Positions 45,574-55,494 are shown, counted from the stretch's first letter. The stretch: DNA of 64,000 bases from JAMZMI01 sp964353015 (GCA_964353015.1 CAYGUA010000013.1:1-64000); one strand, 5' to 3'. Numbers and translations: made by a program. Notes: generated from the sequence alone by a model not told the origin.

Positions 45574-47982
45574 TTATAATTTATAGTTGATTGATATCAG
45601 GATATTTCTACCGACTTCATCTGAAAAGTATCTTATTCGATCGGTATAACTGCGGTAACTTTTGTTCAACGTATTATTAACTTTCACATCAACCTGAAAA
45701 TGATCCCAACTCAGACCTGTGCTAAAACCTAATAATAAATATCCAGCAGGTGCTTTGAGAATGTCAAATATGCTATTATCATCCTCAAAAATGTTTATGC
45801 CTTCTTGTTGAGCTTTTAGAATGTCATCAACCAATATGACACGTGGTGCCTGAAACTGTTTGAAATTATAATCCAGAGAAAGATCAATATTCAACTTATT
45901 AGCGAAATTCACATTTCCTTGGTATCCAAGGTCGTATTTCAGATTGATCGGAGGAGTACCGACAAAATATTCATTGTTGGATATATTTTTCGCCCAAACA
46001 TATGCCGCAGAAAATTTGGATTGATAGTTATCACTGTGGTTCATCTCCATCTGCAGGTCAATTCCCCAAAAAACTGCATCGGCCTGATCATAAATAAAAT
46101 ATGGAAAAGCACCACGCACGGTATTAGTAATACCAGCAGGTTTTGTGAAAATATAATTATTGATTCGATTGAAAAAGGCCGTTAAGTTTGTTCGAATTTT
46201 ATCTTTCGTAAATTCATAGCTGGCGATCCATTTATATCCCAACTCAGATTCAACTGGTTTATCATCATTAGACAAAATCACATTTGAGGTCACAGCATTG
46301 TTAGAATCATCAAGCTTATAGGTCCAAAATCCATATTCATATACTGCCTGATGTCTTCCAAAACTGTAAAGCTCTGCCATATTTGGTGGTCGCCAGGCAC
46401 TTCCAAAATTGAATCGAAACTGAGACTCATTATGAAAAGTCTTTATCAAGCCGATACTGCTCGTCAGATTGTTATAAACCAATTCATTGTTATATCTCTG
46501 ATTTTGGAATACGCCACGTGATGCCATATAGTGATAGTCATATCTGAGGCCAAATTCGAAGGTTACAGGCTCCAAATCCATCGATTCTATAAAGAACAAA
46601 CCCAATCTCTGATAATTGTAATTGGGTATGAACTGAGCAGTGCGCGTTCCGGGTAAATTGTTATTGTCTTGATATTGCCATTGAAACCCACCCTGACCTG
46701 AAAATTTTCCAAGATCCGGATGAAGCCAATCGAGATCAAATGACTGAGTCGCAAGCTCCAAATCGATATTTGGCGTAGGTTTGTTAGTTCCTCTGCGTAA
46801 ATCAAACTCCTGCCTGTGATTGATTTGATAGGAATATTTTCCCTTCAAGATATGATCGCCTAGTCGATATGAACTTTTCAAGACAAAAAGTTGATGCTCC
46901 ACATCCTGATAAGGCTGTCTGATATTATATGAAAATGAAGTGGTACCAAGAGGTTCTTGACTATTTATTGCTAAGACCAGATCTTCCAGATTGCCATTCA
47001 CACTACCTCTCAAGATTCCCAATTGTTGATAGAAACGACTATATCGACTTTCCAGATCAAACCGACGTTTGTGCCAGCGTATAGCCGCAGAATAACTGTA
47101 TTCATTTTTCCCAGTATTCGTCAAGTTGTACCCAGGAGCACGGAGATCACCTTGTTTGGTGTATGATCCATTCATAGAATATGCAAAATGATCATATCCC
47201 TGACCTATCATAAAATCAGTATTTCCAGATCTTCCATTTGATTTAATGGTCAATCCTGCCCTACCATTAATTTTTGAATTCAATTTCAATTCATTAGGAT
47301 GGATCAATAACACGCCACCAAGAGCATCAGGACCATAACGGACAGTTGCAGCACCTTTTACTACCTCTAGACTTTCAATTTGTGATGGGTCTATTTCTGG
47401 GGCGTGATCAACTCCCCAATTTTGAAATTCATGCCTCACACCATCGTTGATGATTAATATCCTACTACTATGCAGACCGTGAATAACCGGTTTGGTGATA
47501 TTTTGACCGGTGGATATCATTGAAACGCCTGAGAAATGGCCAGCAAGATCACCGAAAGATTCAGACTTAAATTGATCAATTTGTTTTCTAGTGAGGGAGC
47601 TTCCTGATAAAGATTGTACATCGGCAACCTCCTTTCCCTCTATAATGATACTTTCCAAAAGCAATTCATCACGGGCCAAATAAATATCAGGAATCTCATG
47701 ATATGCATCATGATGGTGAGACAAAGTCTTATATCCGAGATGAGAAATAATCAAATTGTATTCGTCATCACAGAGGTGATCAAACTGAAAAACACCGTTC
47801 TGATCTGTGGTAACACCAGACAAAGTTCCTTCCAGTTGAACAGTCACAAATGGCAAAATCTCCTTTGTCTCAAGATCAAAAACCCGACCTTTGATCGCAT
47901 GACTGCAAGGATCAATAACCTGAGCTTGCAGATAAATTTGAGGAAGAATAAAAAAAAAGGCAAACCAACAAATTCGGATCAT
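45574..47982 (-). CDS. TonB-dependent receptor, probable metal (zinc) uptake
   Basis: 802 aa from the ATG at 47982 (MIRICWFAFFFILPQIYLQA signal). A CarboxypepD_reg domain (IKGRVFDLETKEILPFVTVQ) has a His-rich loop SHHHDAYHE at about 100. The plug has SSRILIINDGVRHEFQNWG and VVKGAATVRYGPDALGGVLL, and a barrel follows. The start is 8 bp from the Fur-family stop, so this is an operon. Genes with this arrangement are often ZnuD-like zinc receptors; the His-rich loop supports this, but the metal is inferred. Confidence 0.88.
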   Translation of the reverse strand: MIRICWFAFFFILPQIYLQAQVIDPCSHAIKGRVFDLETKEILPFVTVQLEGTLSGVTTDQNGVFQFDHLCDDEYNLIISHLGYKTLSHHHDAYHEIPDIYLARDELLLESIIIEGKEVADVQSLSGSSLTRKQIDQFKSESFGDLAGHFSGVSMISTGQNITKPVIHGLHSSRILIINDGVRHEFQNWGVDHAPEIDPSQIESLEVVKGAATVRYGPDALGGVLLIHPNELKLNSKINGRAGLTIKSNGRSGNTDFMIGQGYDHFAYSMNGSYTKQGDLRAPGYNLTNTGKNEYSYSAAIRWHKRRFDLESRYSRFYQQLGILRGSVNGNLEDLVLAINSQEPLGTTSFSYNIRQPYQDVEHQLFVLKSSYRLGDHILKGKYSYQINHRQEFDLRRGTNKPTPNIDLELATQSFDLDWLHPDLGKFSGQGGFQWQYQDNNNLPGTRTAQFIPNYNYQRLGLFFIESMDLEPVTFEFGLRYDYHYMASRGVFQNQRYNNELVYNNLTSSIGLIKTFHNESQFRFNFGSAWRPPNMAELYSFGRHQAVYEYGFWTYKLDDSNNAVTSNVILSNDDKPVESELGYKWIASYEFTKDKIRTNLTAFFNRINNYIFTKPAGITNTVRGAFPYFIYDQADAVFWGIDLQMEMNHSDNYQSKFSAAYVWAKNISNNEYFVGTPPINLKYDLGYQGNVNFANKLNIDLSLDYNFKQFQAPRVILVDDILKAQQEGINIFEDDNSIFDILKAPAGYLLLGFSTGLSWDHFQVDVKVNNTLNKSYRSYTDRIRYFSDEVGRNILISINYKL

Positions 47983-47989
47983 GATATCG

Positions 47990-48403
47990 CTATGAGCATG
48001 CCTTGCAAGTACCATTAATAATCATCTCGATGTTGGCTACAGTATATCCTTTTAAAGAAACTTCTGGAACCTGATAATCCGAAAGGCACTCGATATTACC
48101 ACAAGTATTGCATTTGAAATGTATGTGATCATGCTTATGATCCTGGGGAGAGCATGTTTCATGACACACGCCATATCTGGCAAAACCACTGTCATCAGGG
48201 ATCGAATGAATTACTCCCTTATCTAAGAACGAATTGAGCGTCCGATATAAAGTGACTCTATCATATTTAGATAAATGATCTTCAAGATCTTTGGTTGCTA
48301 TGGCATGACCGCTCGAAATGAGATAATCTAATACATCAAGCCTACAATCTGTTATCCTTAAATTATGACGTTTTAAGACGTTTATTCTGGCATCAAGTTC
48401 CAT
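47990..48403 (-). CDS. Fur-family metalloregulator (Zur-like)
   Basis: 137 aa. The winged helix is LRITDCRLDVLDYLISSGHA through RVTLYRTLNSFLDKGV. The metal sites are HKHDHIHFKCNTCGN and the C-terminal CKAC, two CxxC pairs as in structural zinc sites. It is first in an operon with a TonB receptor and carries a matching palindrome 20 bp before its own start, so autoregulation is likely. Zinc is inferred from the receptor, not proven; Fur or PerR roles remain possible. Confidence 0.88.
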   Translation of the reverse strand: MELDARINVLKRHNLRITDCRLDVLDYLISSGHAIATKDLEDHLSKYDRVTLYRTLNSFLDKGVIHSIPDDSGFARYGVCHETCSPQDHKHDHIHFKCNTCGNIECLSDYQVPEVSLKGYTVANIEMIINGTCKACS

Positions 48404-48422
48404 GCTTCAAAGTTAGTGTTTT

Positions 48423-48437
48423 TGCAATAATATTGCA
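48423..48437. promoter_or_regulatory. Zur/Fur-type operator 3
   Basis: TGCAA-TAATA-TTGCA, perfect palindrome, 20 bp upstream of the regulator start. Same 5-5-5 pattern as the two boxes before the lipoprotein gene. Confidence 0.8.
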
Positions 48438-48494
48438 TTTATAAAATATTTATAAAATCTCTTGTCTTGGGGTTTTATTAATCTAAAAAAATTC

Positions 48495-48502
48495 TACATT
48501 TG
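48495..48502 (+). promoter_or_regulatory. tRNA-Pro promoter -7 element TACATTTG
   Basis: Matches Bacteroidota TAnnTTTG, 49 bp upstream of the tRNA. A TTGG at 48467 is a bit far for a -33 box. Confidence 0.55.
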
Positions 48503-48550
48503 CACTCCGTTTCGGACTAGATGAGCAGCATCTAGTAGAAATAATAAGTT

Positions 48551-48625
48551 CGGGGTGTGGCTCAGTCCGGTTAGAGTACCTGGTTTGGGACCAGGGGGTC
48601 GCAGGTTCGAATCCTGCCACCCCGA
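48551..48625 (+). tRNA. tRNA-Pro (TGG)
   Basis: 75 nt. Acceptor arms CGGGGTG/CACCCCG with discriminator A, anticodon stem CCTGG/CCAGG around loop TTTGGGA (TGG at 48586-48588), T arm with GGTTCGAATCC. CCA not encoded. Confidence 0.96.
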
Positions 48626-48628
48626 CTT

Positions 48629-48658
48629 AAAAACCCACTCAATTGAGTGGGTTTTTTT
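48629..48658 (+). terminator. terminator after tRNA-Pro
   Basis: AACCCACTCAATTGAGTGGGTT palindrome region followed by TTTTT. The ~230 bp from here to the GH32 stop show nothing else. Confidence 0.85.
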
Positions 48659-48891
48659 ATGCCTAAAATTTAACTTTCTTCCAGCAGATCAAGATTTCGA
48701 TTTGCCGACACTCCCTCTAATAATGCTAGAGAAAACCTGAGCAGGAGCATCCTCACACAATGACCAGCCTCAGAATTAATATCAGTGTAATCTTTCTTAA
48801 TTCTATAATTCTCTCGAATAAAAAATAATCAAACTTTGGTTCAGCTATCAGTTAAACTGATAAACTAGATTTAGGTGACAATAAAGATTTG

Positions 48892-50379
48892 TCACATTGA
48901 CTTTTTCATTTCTGATATAGACTTACTCGAAATAGCGCCTTTAGCTTCAATGGATAGATATGGCTTAGTGGGGAAGACTATTTCAGTCATCACACCTTGA
49001 CCGTCATTTAGAAAAATCTCAATAGAAGACAAATCAACAAAGACTTTTATGTTGTTGATGATAAAATTTGAAAAATCTGCCTCATGTATCACTCCAAACC
49101 CTTTTTCAAAAGAAGTAATACCGGAATTAGATCTGTCAAACATGAATGATCCATCTTTATATAAAATCACCACTTTTTCATCAACTTCATTGGATAAGAT
49201 CAATTCAAAATCTTTGTTTGGAATGACATCCATATCCAACATGTAGGTTGGATAATTTGAAGTGGCTACCTCATCCATAGCTTCGCTTTCCGATTGATAA
49301 GATTTTATTTCAGCAATTGGTTTTGATTGAAGTATAAAATCCGAATCGTTATTTAAAAGCACCAATTCTCGTGGTAAGGTCATTGCGCTTCTCCAATTTT
49401 TTGTCGGTACAATGTTGGCATATTGCCAATTACTCATCCAACCGATAAACAATCGCCTTCCATCTTCCTCAGGCACGTCACTCCAGGTAACGCCAGCATA
49501 ATTATCTGCTCCGTAATCCAACCATCGAGTCAATGAATCAAAAGGGATAAAAGTATTTCCATCAAAATCTCCAACGAAATATTGAGTTGCCGAACCTCCC
49601 TGCGGACCTGCAGGATTGATGCTCACTAACATCACCCATTTCTCCATACCATCAGAAGTTTCAAGCTTAAATAAATCAGGACATTCCCAAACGCCACCAT
49701 GTGCTCCTAGATTATGACCAAATTCACTTTCTAGCGTCCAGGTCTTAAGATCCAGCGATGAGTAAAGATTAATATGATCCTTTACAGCCAAAATCATCAC
49801 CCATTTTTGAAAATCTTCTATCCACGAAACTTTAGGATCTCTAAAATCTCTGATACCCGGGTTTTTCAAAATCGGGTTGTTCTCATATTTAGTCCAAGTT
49901 CTACCCTTATCCAGACTATATGCAATTCCCTGAGTTTGAAAATCAATAGCCGAATTTCTTTCTCCGATAGGATCATGATAGGTGAAGATTGCCACCATTG
50001 GAGGATTGCCATCAGCTCCTAAACCGCTGCTGTTCTTCCAGTCAATCACAGCGCTACCGCTGAAAATATATCCCAGACTATCCGGATAAAGGGCAATAGG
50101 AAGATGCTCCCAAGCCATCAAATCCTTTGAAACAGCATGCCCCCAATGCATCGGTCCCCAAACTGTGCTATCAGGATAATATTGATAAAACAGATGATAT
50201 TCTCCATCAAAATAAACCATCCCATTTGGGTCATTCATCCATGCTGATGGAGGGGTAAAATGATATTGTGAACGAAATTGCTCTACTTCCATGGTTTTTT
50301 GTGTGGTTTGTGTCTCATTCTGCTGACATGAAATCAGAATAAAAAAAAGGAAGTATATATAGATGAATGGTTTTTTCAT
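48892..50379 (-). CDS. GH32 family fructosidase lipoprotein
   Basis: 495 aa with an SPII signal (YIYFLFFILISCQQN, Cys 18). GH32 motifs: nucleophile Asp in WMNDPNGMVYF (about 43-53), stabiliser Asp in FRDPKVSW, acid/base Glu in WECPDLFKLE, all in the five-bladed propeller, plus the C-terminal beta-sandwich (FVDLSSIEIFLNDGQGV). It cleaves beta-fructosides such as sucrose, levan or inulin at the cell surface. Its ATG overlaps the stop of a truncated upstream gene by 4 bp. No transporter adjacent. Confidence 0.93.
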   Translation of the reverse strand: MKKPFIYIYFLFFILISCQQNETQTTQKTMEVEQFRSQYHFTPPSAWMNDPNGMVYFDGEYHLFYQYYPDSTVWGPMHWGHAVSKDLMAWEHLPIALYPDSLGYIFSGSAVIDWKNSSGLGADGNPPMVAIFTYHDPIGERNSAIDFQTQGIAYSLDKGRTWTKYENNPILKNPGIRDFRDPKVSWIEDFQKWVMILAVKDHINLYSSLDLKTWTLESEFGHNLGAHGGVWECPDLFKLETSDGMEKWVMLVSINPAGPQGGSATQYFVGDFDGNTFIPFDSLTRWLDYGADNYAGVTWSDVPEEDGRRLFIGWMSNWQYANIVPTKNWRSAMTLPRELVLLNNDSDFILQSKPIAEIKSYQSESEAMDEVATSNYPTYMLDMDVIPNKDFELILSNEVDEKVVILYKDGSFMFDRSNSGITSFEKGFGVIHEADFSNFIINNIKVFVDLSSIEIFLNDGQGVMTEIVFPTKPYLSIEAKGAISSKSISEMKKSM

Positions 50380-50560
50380 TGAAGTACAATCTTTCTTTGA
50401 GTGGTCTTATTATCAAAACTTAAAGCAAGTAAATAAACACCTTTATTTACTGAAGTCAAATCTATTGTTTGGCGGAGTTGACCTCTCATAATTTCATTAC
50501 CTGAAACATCATAAATGAAGTAACAAGCTTGCTCACCTTCAAAATGAGATCATAAAAAGT
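50376..50560 (-). pseudogene. 3' remnant of a T9SS-sorted protein
   Basis: Minus-strand frame ending at TGA (50376-50378) reads CYFIYDVSGNEIMRGQLRQT, then GVYLLALSFDNKTTQRKIVL and Q. That is a type IX secretion C-terminal sorting domain (YDVSG..G.Y.L......QRK.V). Upstream, a TGA at about 50541 and a switch to another frame (GIKLKISNDLF) show decay. The rest of the gene is missing; the ~380 bp further right hold no gene. Its stop overlaps the GH32 start (ATGA), the usual sign of an ancestral operon. Confidence 0.7.
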
Positions 50561-50945
50561 AAAAAGATCGTTTGAAATTTTGAGCTTAATTCCATCATAA
50601 TTAATTCTTATTAAAAGAATACATAATATTAGAGAGGTTTATCAATGCATAATTACTTTTCAGATTAGTTAATAGCTTAGATGATATTGAAAAAAGAGTT
50701 GATCCCCCAGAAAATCATTGACACTCAATTCAAAGACGAAAAAATTAAATTTTTATGCCTAAATTTTAGAATGGTACCAAACCAAGTAAAATGGTGATTT
50801 TCTTAGACATCTGAAATTGAAATAAATGAATCATTTTCACTTATTCGATAAATATTTTCAAGTTCATTTAATATTTACTTAAAATAATTACTAATTTGAT
50901 ACCGAAATTAACAATTCATTGAACAATCCAACAATTTAGATTAAG

Positions 50946-52373
50946 ATGTTCGAGAACTACGATACAGGAATACATTACGACGAAATGTTCGACGGCTCAG
51001 AAAACTGCAGACCGCATTATAAACCCTTTCAGGAGACTTTATCTTTATTCAGCAAAAAGAAGCTAAATCAACTGCTTCACTCAGCAGATAAGGCTCAGCT
51101 TTCCCTTGGGATGACTTTCAATGTTTACCATGATAATAAAGGCATTGAAAAAATATTGCCGCTCGATTTGATTCCGCGTGTGATCAGTGGAAGTGAATGG
51201 AAAATTATAGAAGAAGGACTTCAACAGCGAATTGAAGCATTGAATTTGTTTTTAGATGATATTTATCACGATCAGAAAATCTTAAAAGACAAAATAGTAC
51301 CCAAAGACTTGATCTTATCAAGTAAGGACTATCTTGATCCTTGCTACGGTTTGAATCCCCCAAAAAAAATCTGGTGCCATATCACAGGAAGTGATATCGT
51401 ACGGGATAATCACGGTGAATTCATGGTGCTTGAAGATAACTTGAGATGCCCGTCGGGTGTCTCATATATGCTTGAGAATCGTGAAATAATCAAACAGGCC
51501 TTTCCAGGATTATTTTCAAAGCAAGGAGTGCGACCAGTTTCTGATTACACTGGCATGCTACTTAACATGCTCAAGTATCTTTCATACAAAGACAATCCGA
51601 CGGTAGTTGTACTTACTCCTGGTATTTATAACTCAGCTTACTTTGAGCATTCCTATCTAGCTCAGCAGATGGGCGTGGAACTTGTAACTGGCCAGGATTT
51701 GATTGTTGAAAACAAAAAAGTATATACTCAAACCACTAAAGGCTTACAGCAAGTTGATGTAATCTATCGAAGAATTGACGACACATTTCTCGATCCGTTA
51801 ACTTTTAATCCTAAGTCAATGTTGGGCATTCCAGGAATTTTCGAAGCATACAAAGCTGGTAATGTGGCTCTTGCTAACGCGCCGGGCACTGGTATTGCAG
51901 ATGACAAGGCCGTATATGCTTATGTGCCACGGATTATAAAATATTATCTGGATCAAGATCCGATTATTAATAATGTGCAAACCTATTTATGTTCCGAACC
52001 TCAGGATCTGAATTATGTCATTGAAAACATCCATGAGTTGGTAGTAAAAGAAACCAATGCCGCTGGCGGTTATGGCATGATGATCGGGCCTAAAGCTACC
52101 AAAGAGGAACATGAGAAGTTTAAGAAATTAGTAAAGGATAATCCAAGAAACTACATCGCACAACCGACCTTATCCCTTTCAACAGTTCCAACTTTAGCAA
52201 AAGGAGGAATTGCACCTAGACATGTGGATCTAAGGCCTTATATATTGTATGATGACAAAATAAGAGTGGTGCCAGGTGCCTTGACAAGGGTAGCACTGAA
52301 GGAAGGGTCGTTGGTTGTCAATTCATCACAGGGTGGTGGATGTAAGGACACATGGGTATTGTATGATTTATAA
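50946..52373 (+). CDS. circularly permuted ATP-grasp protein (type 2)
   Basis: 475 aa, COG2308-like. Landmarks: MTFNVYHDNKGIEKILPLDL, RVISGSEWKIIEEGLQQRIE, NLRCPSGVSYMLENRE, and the ATP-grasp pieces KETNAAGGYGMMIGPKAT and HVDLRPYILYDDKIRVVPGA. It begins a three-gene operon with the alpha-E and transglutaminase genes. The set has been proposed to form or modify a peptide-like product; no reaction is proven. Confidence 0.92.
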   Translation: MFENYDTGIHYDEMFDGSENCRPHYKPFQETLSLFSKKKLNQLLHSADKAQLSLGMTFNVYHDNKGIEKILPLDLIPRVISGSEWKIIEEGLQQRIEALNLFLDDIYHDQKILKDKIVPKDLILSSKDYLDPCYGLNPPKKIWCHITGSDIVRDNHGEFMVLEDNLRCPSGVSYMLENREIIKQAFPGLFSKQGVRPVSDYTGMLLNMLKYLSYKDNPTVVVLTPGIYNSAYFEHSYLAQQMGVELVTGQDLIVENKKVYTQTTKGLQQVDVIYRRIDDTFLDPLTFNPKSMLGIPGIFEAYKAGNVALANAPGTGIADDKAVYAYVPRIIKYYLDQDPIINNVQTYLCSEPQDLNYVIENIHELVVKETNAAGGYGMMIGPKATKEEHEKFKKLVKDNPRNYIAQPTLSLSTVPTLAKGGIAPRHVDLRPYILYDDKIRVVPGALTRVALKEGSLVVNSSQGGGCKDTWVLYDL

Positions 52374-52385
52374 AAATTACTGAGA

Positions 52386-53363
52386 ATGCTAAGTAGAGTT
52401 GCAAATTCATTGTTTTGGCTGGGTAGATATACCGAGCGTGCTGAAAACTACGCTAGATTTATAGATGTCAACTTCAATCTTTCGCTTGATTTACCTCCTG
52501 GATTGAAAGAACAATGGGAACCTTTGGTTACGACTACCGGAGACAGAGAAATATATTTGAAATCGTACTCGGATTTTTCAAGAGAAAACGTAATCAAGTT
52601 TCTTGCCTTCGACGAAAAAAACCCGAATTGTATTTATTCATGCATATCAGTAGCCAGAGAAAATGCGCGTATCATTCGAGACAGTATATCTAAAGAAACA
52701 TGGGAGGTACTTAACGAATTGTATTTTTATGTTGGTGCATTGAAAAAAAGAAGAGTCTGGAAAAAGGAAGATCCTCATGACTATTTTAAGCAAATAAAAT
52801 ACAAACTTCAGCTGCTTAATGGAATAGCTTATGATACCACTCCTCGAACACAAGGATGGTATTTCAGTAAAATTGGTCAGTTCCTTGAACGATCTGACAA
52901 GACATCAAGAGTGCTCGATGTAAAATATCATTTTCTGCTACCATCAGTTGAAGAAGTAGGATCGCCACTTGATTTCCTTCATTGGACAGCCTTACTCAAA
53001 TCTGTTAGTGGATTTAACGCTTATCGAAAATTACACGGTCAAATCAAACCTACTTCCATTGTAGAGTATCTTGTTTTGGATAGATATTTCCCAAGATCAG
53101 TTTTGTTCTGCCTGATTGAAGTTGAAAAGGCTTTACATGAAATATCTGAATCAAAGAGTGGATATTCCAATCCTGCAGAGAAAGCAATTGGAAACCTAAG
53201 AGCTGATTTGGAATTTGCAGATGTAAATGATGTATTTGGCCAAGGGTTGCATGAATATTTAGACAACCTGCAAGTGCGTCTGAATCAAATCTCTGAAGCC
53301 ATTTATCATCAGTATTTTCAAGTTAAACCAAACTACATCTTACAGGAACAAAGTCAGGAGTAG
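52386..53363 (+). CDS. alpha-E domain protein
   Basis: 325 aa, all-helical COG2307 'alpha-E' family. It begins MLSRVANSLFWLGRYTERAE, the family's hallmark, with YDTTPRTQGWYFSKIGQFLE and RSDKTSRVLDVKYHFLLPS further on. Twelve bp after the ATP-grasp gene. It has no assigned catalytic role and is known mainly from this conserved neighbourhood. Confidence 0.9.
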   Translation: MLSRVANSLFWLGRYTERAENYARFIDVNFNLSLDLPPGLKEQWEPLVTTTGDREIYLKSYSDFSRENVIKFLAFDEKNPNCIYSCISVARENARIIRDSISKETWEVLNELYFYVGALKKRRVWKKEDPHDYFKQIKYKLQLLNGIAYDTTPRTQGWYFSKIGQFLERSDKTSRVLDVKYHFLLPSVEEVGSPLDFLHWTALLKSVSGFNAYRKLHGQIKPTSIVEYLVLDRYFPRSVLFCLIEVEKALHEISESKSGYSNPAEKAIGNLRADLEFADVNDVFGQGLHEYLDNLQVRLNQISEAIYHQYFQVKPNYILQEQSQE

Positions 53364-53439
53364 GCCATATTGAACTTAATCATGGTGATTAGGATTAAAC
53401 CAGAGAGGTTTCAACCCAATAAAACATAAACTATAAGCC

Positions 53440-54258
53440 ATGAATTTTCGAATCAGGCATCAATCAATATACAATTATTCTAAAGAGGTGATTTTAAGTC
53501 CTCAGCATCTCTATTTTTATCCTTCAGCAAGGAATTATCTTACCTTAAAAAAATTCGAAATTGAAGTTACACCTGCTTCCTTTGGTCTGGCCCAAAGGAT
53601 GGATGCTGAAAATAATCTGTATCATCAAGCATGGTATAACGATCAAGTCAAATCATTGACTATTGACGTGGAGATACAAATATCCACAATTGAGTTAAAT
53701 CCATTCAATTTCATCATCGAATCTCAACCAAAAACCGACCATATCGAAGCACTTGAGATTTATAAAAAACTGGTGTCTCTGGACAAAGAGCTAACTGATT
53801 GGGTGGATCATATTTATGATCAAAGTGGAGGTGAAATCCTGACATTCACAACTTTTCTCAATAAGGAAATTAAATCAAGATGGGATCATCAGGTTAACTA
53901 CGTGGCAGGTTTAATGTCGCCGAATGAATGTTTTACTGTAGACAATGCATCATGTAGAGATTTATCTTGGATGATGATCCAGATGCTTAGATTCAAAAAT
54001 ATCCCAGCGAGATTTGTTAGCGGATATGCACATAACCCTGAACTCACAGAAGGACATGAACTTCACGCATGGGTTGAAGCTTGGTTTGATGGTGCGGGTT
54101 GGGTGGGGCTCGATCCAAGTGCTGGTGTTTTAGCAACGCACAATCACATACCTGTTTGCACCAGCTATCACCCGGCGAATACCTTTCCCGTTCAGGGTAC
54201 ATTTTTTGGGGATGCAAAGTCAAAACTTACCACAACTGTAAAAATTGATATTATATAA
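53440..54258 (+). CDS. transglutaminase-like cysteine protease family protein
   Basis: 272 aa, COG1305. N-terminal bacterial transglutaminase domain (NFRIRHQSIYNYSKEVILSP), then the catalytic triad: Cys in NASCRDLSWMM (about 171), His in GHELHAWVEAW (about 207) and Asp in GLDPSAG. Cytoplasmic, without signal. Third member of the ATP-grasp/alpha-E/transglutaminase operon. In this set it may hydrolyse or cross-link the product. Confidence 0.9.
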   Translation: MNFRIRHQSIYNYSKEVILSPQHLYFYPSARNYLTLKKFEIEVTPASFGLAQRMDAENNLYHQAWYNDQVKSLTIDVEIQISTIELNPFNFIIESQPKTDHIEALEIYKKLVSLDKELTDWVDHIYDQSGGEILTFTTFLNKEIKSRWDHQVNYVAGLMSPNECFTVDNASCRDLSWMMIQMLRFKNIPARFVSGYAHNPELTEGHELHAWVEAWFDGAGWVGLDPSAGVLATHNHIPVCTSYHPANTFPVQGTFFGDAKSKLTTTVKIDII

Positions 54259-54444
54259 TCACTCCAAACAATATGCTTCAATAAAGCATACTTAAGTGTG
54301 TCTAAAAGCCTCTAAACGCAAGTTGTATTGATCACTTAATTGACATCAACCTGTTTATCCAAATTGGTTACTAATAATATTCTTCATATGCACGTTCCTA
54401 AATCTCTAATTTGATTAATTTCACGCCCAGTTAAAATTTGCATA

Positions 54445-55494
54445 ATGATAAGAGTTGCTATTATTGGAGTTGGAAATTGTGCCTCCTCATTTATTCAGGG
54501 GATTGAATTTTATAGAAACGAAAAAGAACTTAAGGGCTTTGTTCGTGAACATATTGGTCAATACCGCATTAAGGATGTTAAAATCGTTGGAGCCATTGAT
54601 GTGGATTCGCGACTTATAGGAAAAGATGTATCAGAAGCGATTTTCTCAGGAAGTAATACATCTGCTAAGTTTTCAGATGTTCCAAACCTTGGTGTAGAAG
54701 TAGTAAAAGGCCCACCACTTGATGGTGTTGCTGCACATATGTATCATTCATTTCAGGTAGATGATAATCAAGAGCCTGTTGATGTAGCGGCATATCTAAA
54801 GGAAATTAAAGCAGAATTTGTAATCTGCTATTTACCAGTAGGCAGTGACAATGCAGCCAAATTTTATGCAGAAGAAGCTTTAAAGGCAAATGTTGGCTTT
54901 TTGAATGCCATACCTGTCTTTATTTGTTCCACACCTGAGTGGAGTAATCGATTCAAAGAAGCTGGACTTATCTGTGCCGGAGATGATATCAAATCTCAAT
55001 TTGGAGCGACTTATTTAAATAGGGTATTGGTGGAAAGTCTCATGAACCGTGGTTTTTCAATTGACAACTTATATCAACTGAATGTTGGAGGGAATACAGA
55101 CTTTGAAAACATGATCGATGAGTCCCGACTTCAATCAAAAAGAATCTCTAAAACGTCTGCTGTCAATTCACTATTTAATGGCGTAAATGAACCAGCCTTA
55201 CGCATAGGGCCAAGTGATTTCATTCCACATCTGAATGATTCCAAAATCTGTTATATCAATGTAAATGGAACTCAGTTTGGCAATCAAAAATTCGAGCTGG
55301 AATTGAAATTGAAAGTAGAAGACAGCCCAAATAGTGCGGGAATCATGCTTGATGTGGTTCGGTTAGCTAAGGTGGCGAAAGACAAAGGACTCGCGGGAAA
55401 TATTCCTATCATCTCCTCTTTCGGATTTAAATCACCTGCTGATAAAGTGAGTGAGACCAAAATTCTGAAAATGATGGATGAGTTTCTTGCCTAA
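54445..55494 (+). CDS. ino1: myo-inositol-1-phosphate synthase
   Basis: 349 aa, the short Ino1 of actinobacterial/archaeal type. NAD-binding GVGNCASSFIQGIEFYR at the N-terminus, CYLPVGSDNAAKFYAEEAL, the conserved GDDIKSQFGATYLNR, and LNVGGNTDFENMIDESRLQS are diagnostic. It turns glucose-6-phosphate into inositol-3-phosphate (L-numbering). Its end overlaps the convergent nucleotidyltransferase by 4 bp. Together with that gene and the CDP-alcohol enzyme at 58955 it points to inositol lipid synthesis. Confidence 0.95.
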   Translation: MIRVAIIGVGNCASSFIQGIEFYRNEKELKGFVREHIGQYRIKDVKIVGAIDVDSRLIGKDVSEAIFSGSNTSAKFSDVPNLGVEVVKGPPLDGVAAHMYHSFQVDDNQEPVDVAAYLKEIKAEFVICYLPVGSDNAAKFYAEEALKANVGFLNAIPVFICSTPEWSNRFKEAGLICAGDDIKSQFGATYLNRVLVESLMNRGFSIDNLYQLNVGGNTDFENMIDESRLQSKRISKTSAVNSLFNGVNEPALRIGPSDFIPHLNDSKICYINVNGTQFGNQKFELELKLKVEDSPNSAGIMLDVVRLAKVAKDKGLAGNIPIISSFGFKSPADKVSETKILKMMDEFLA

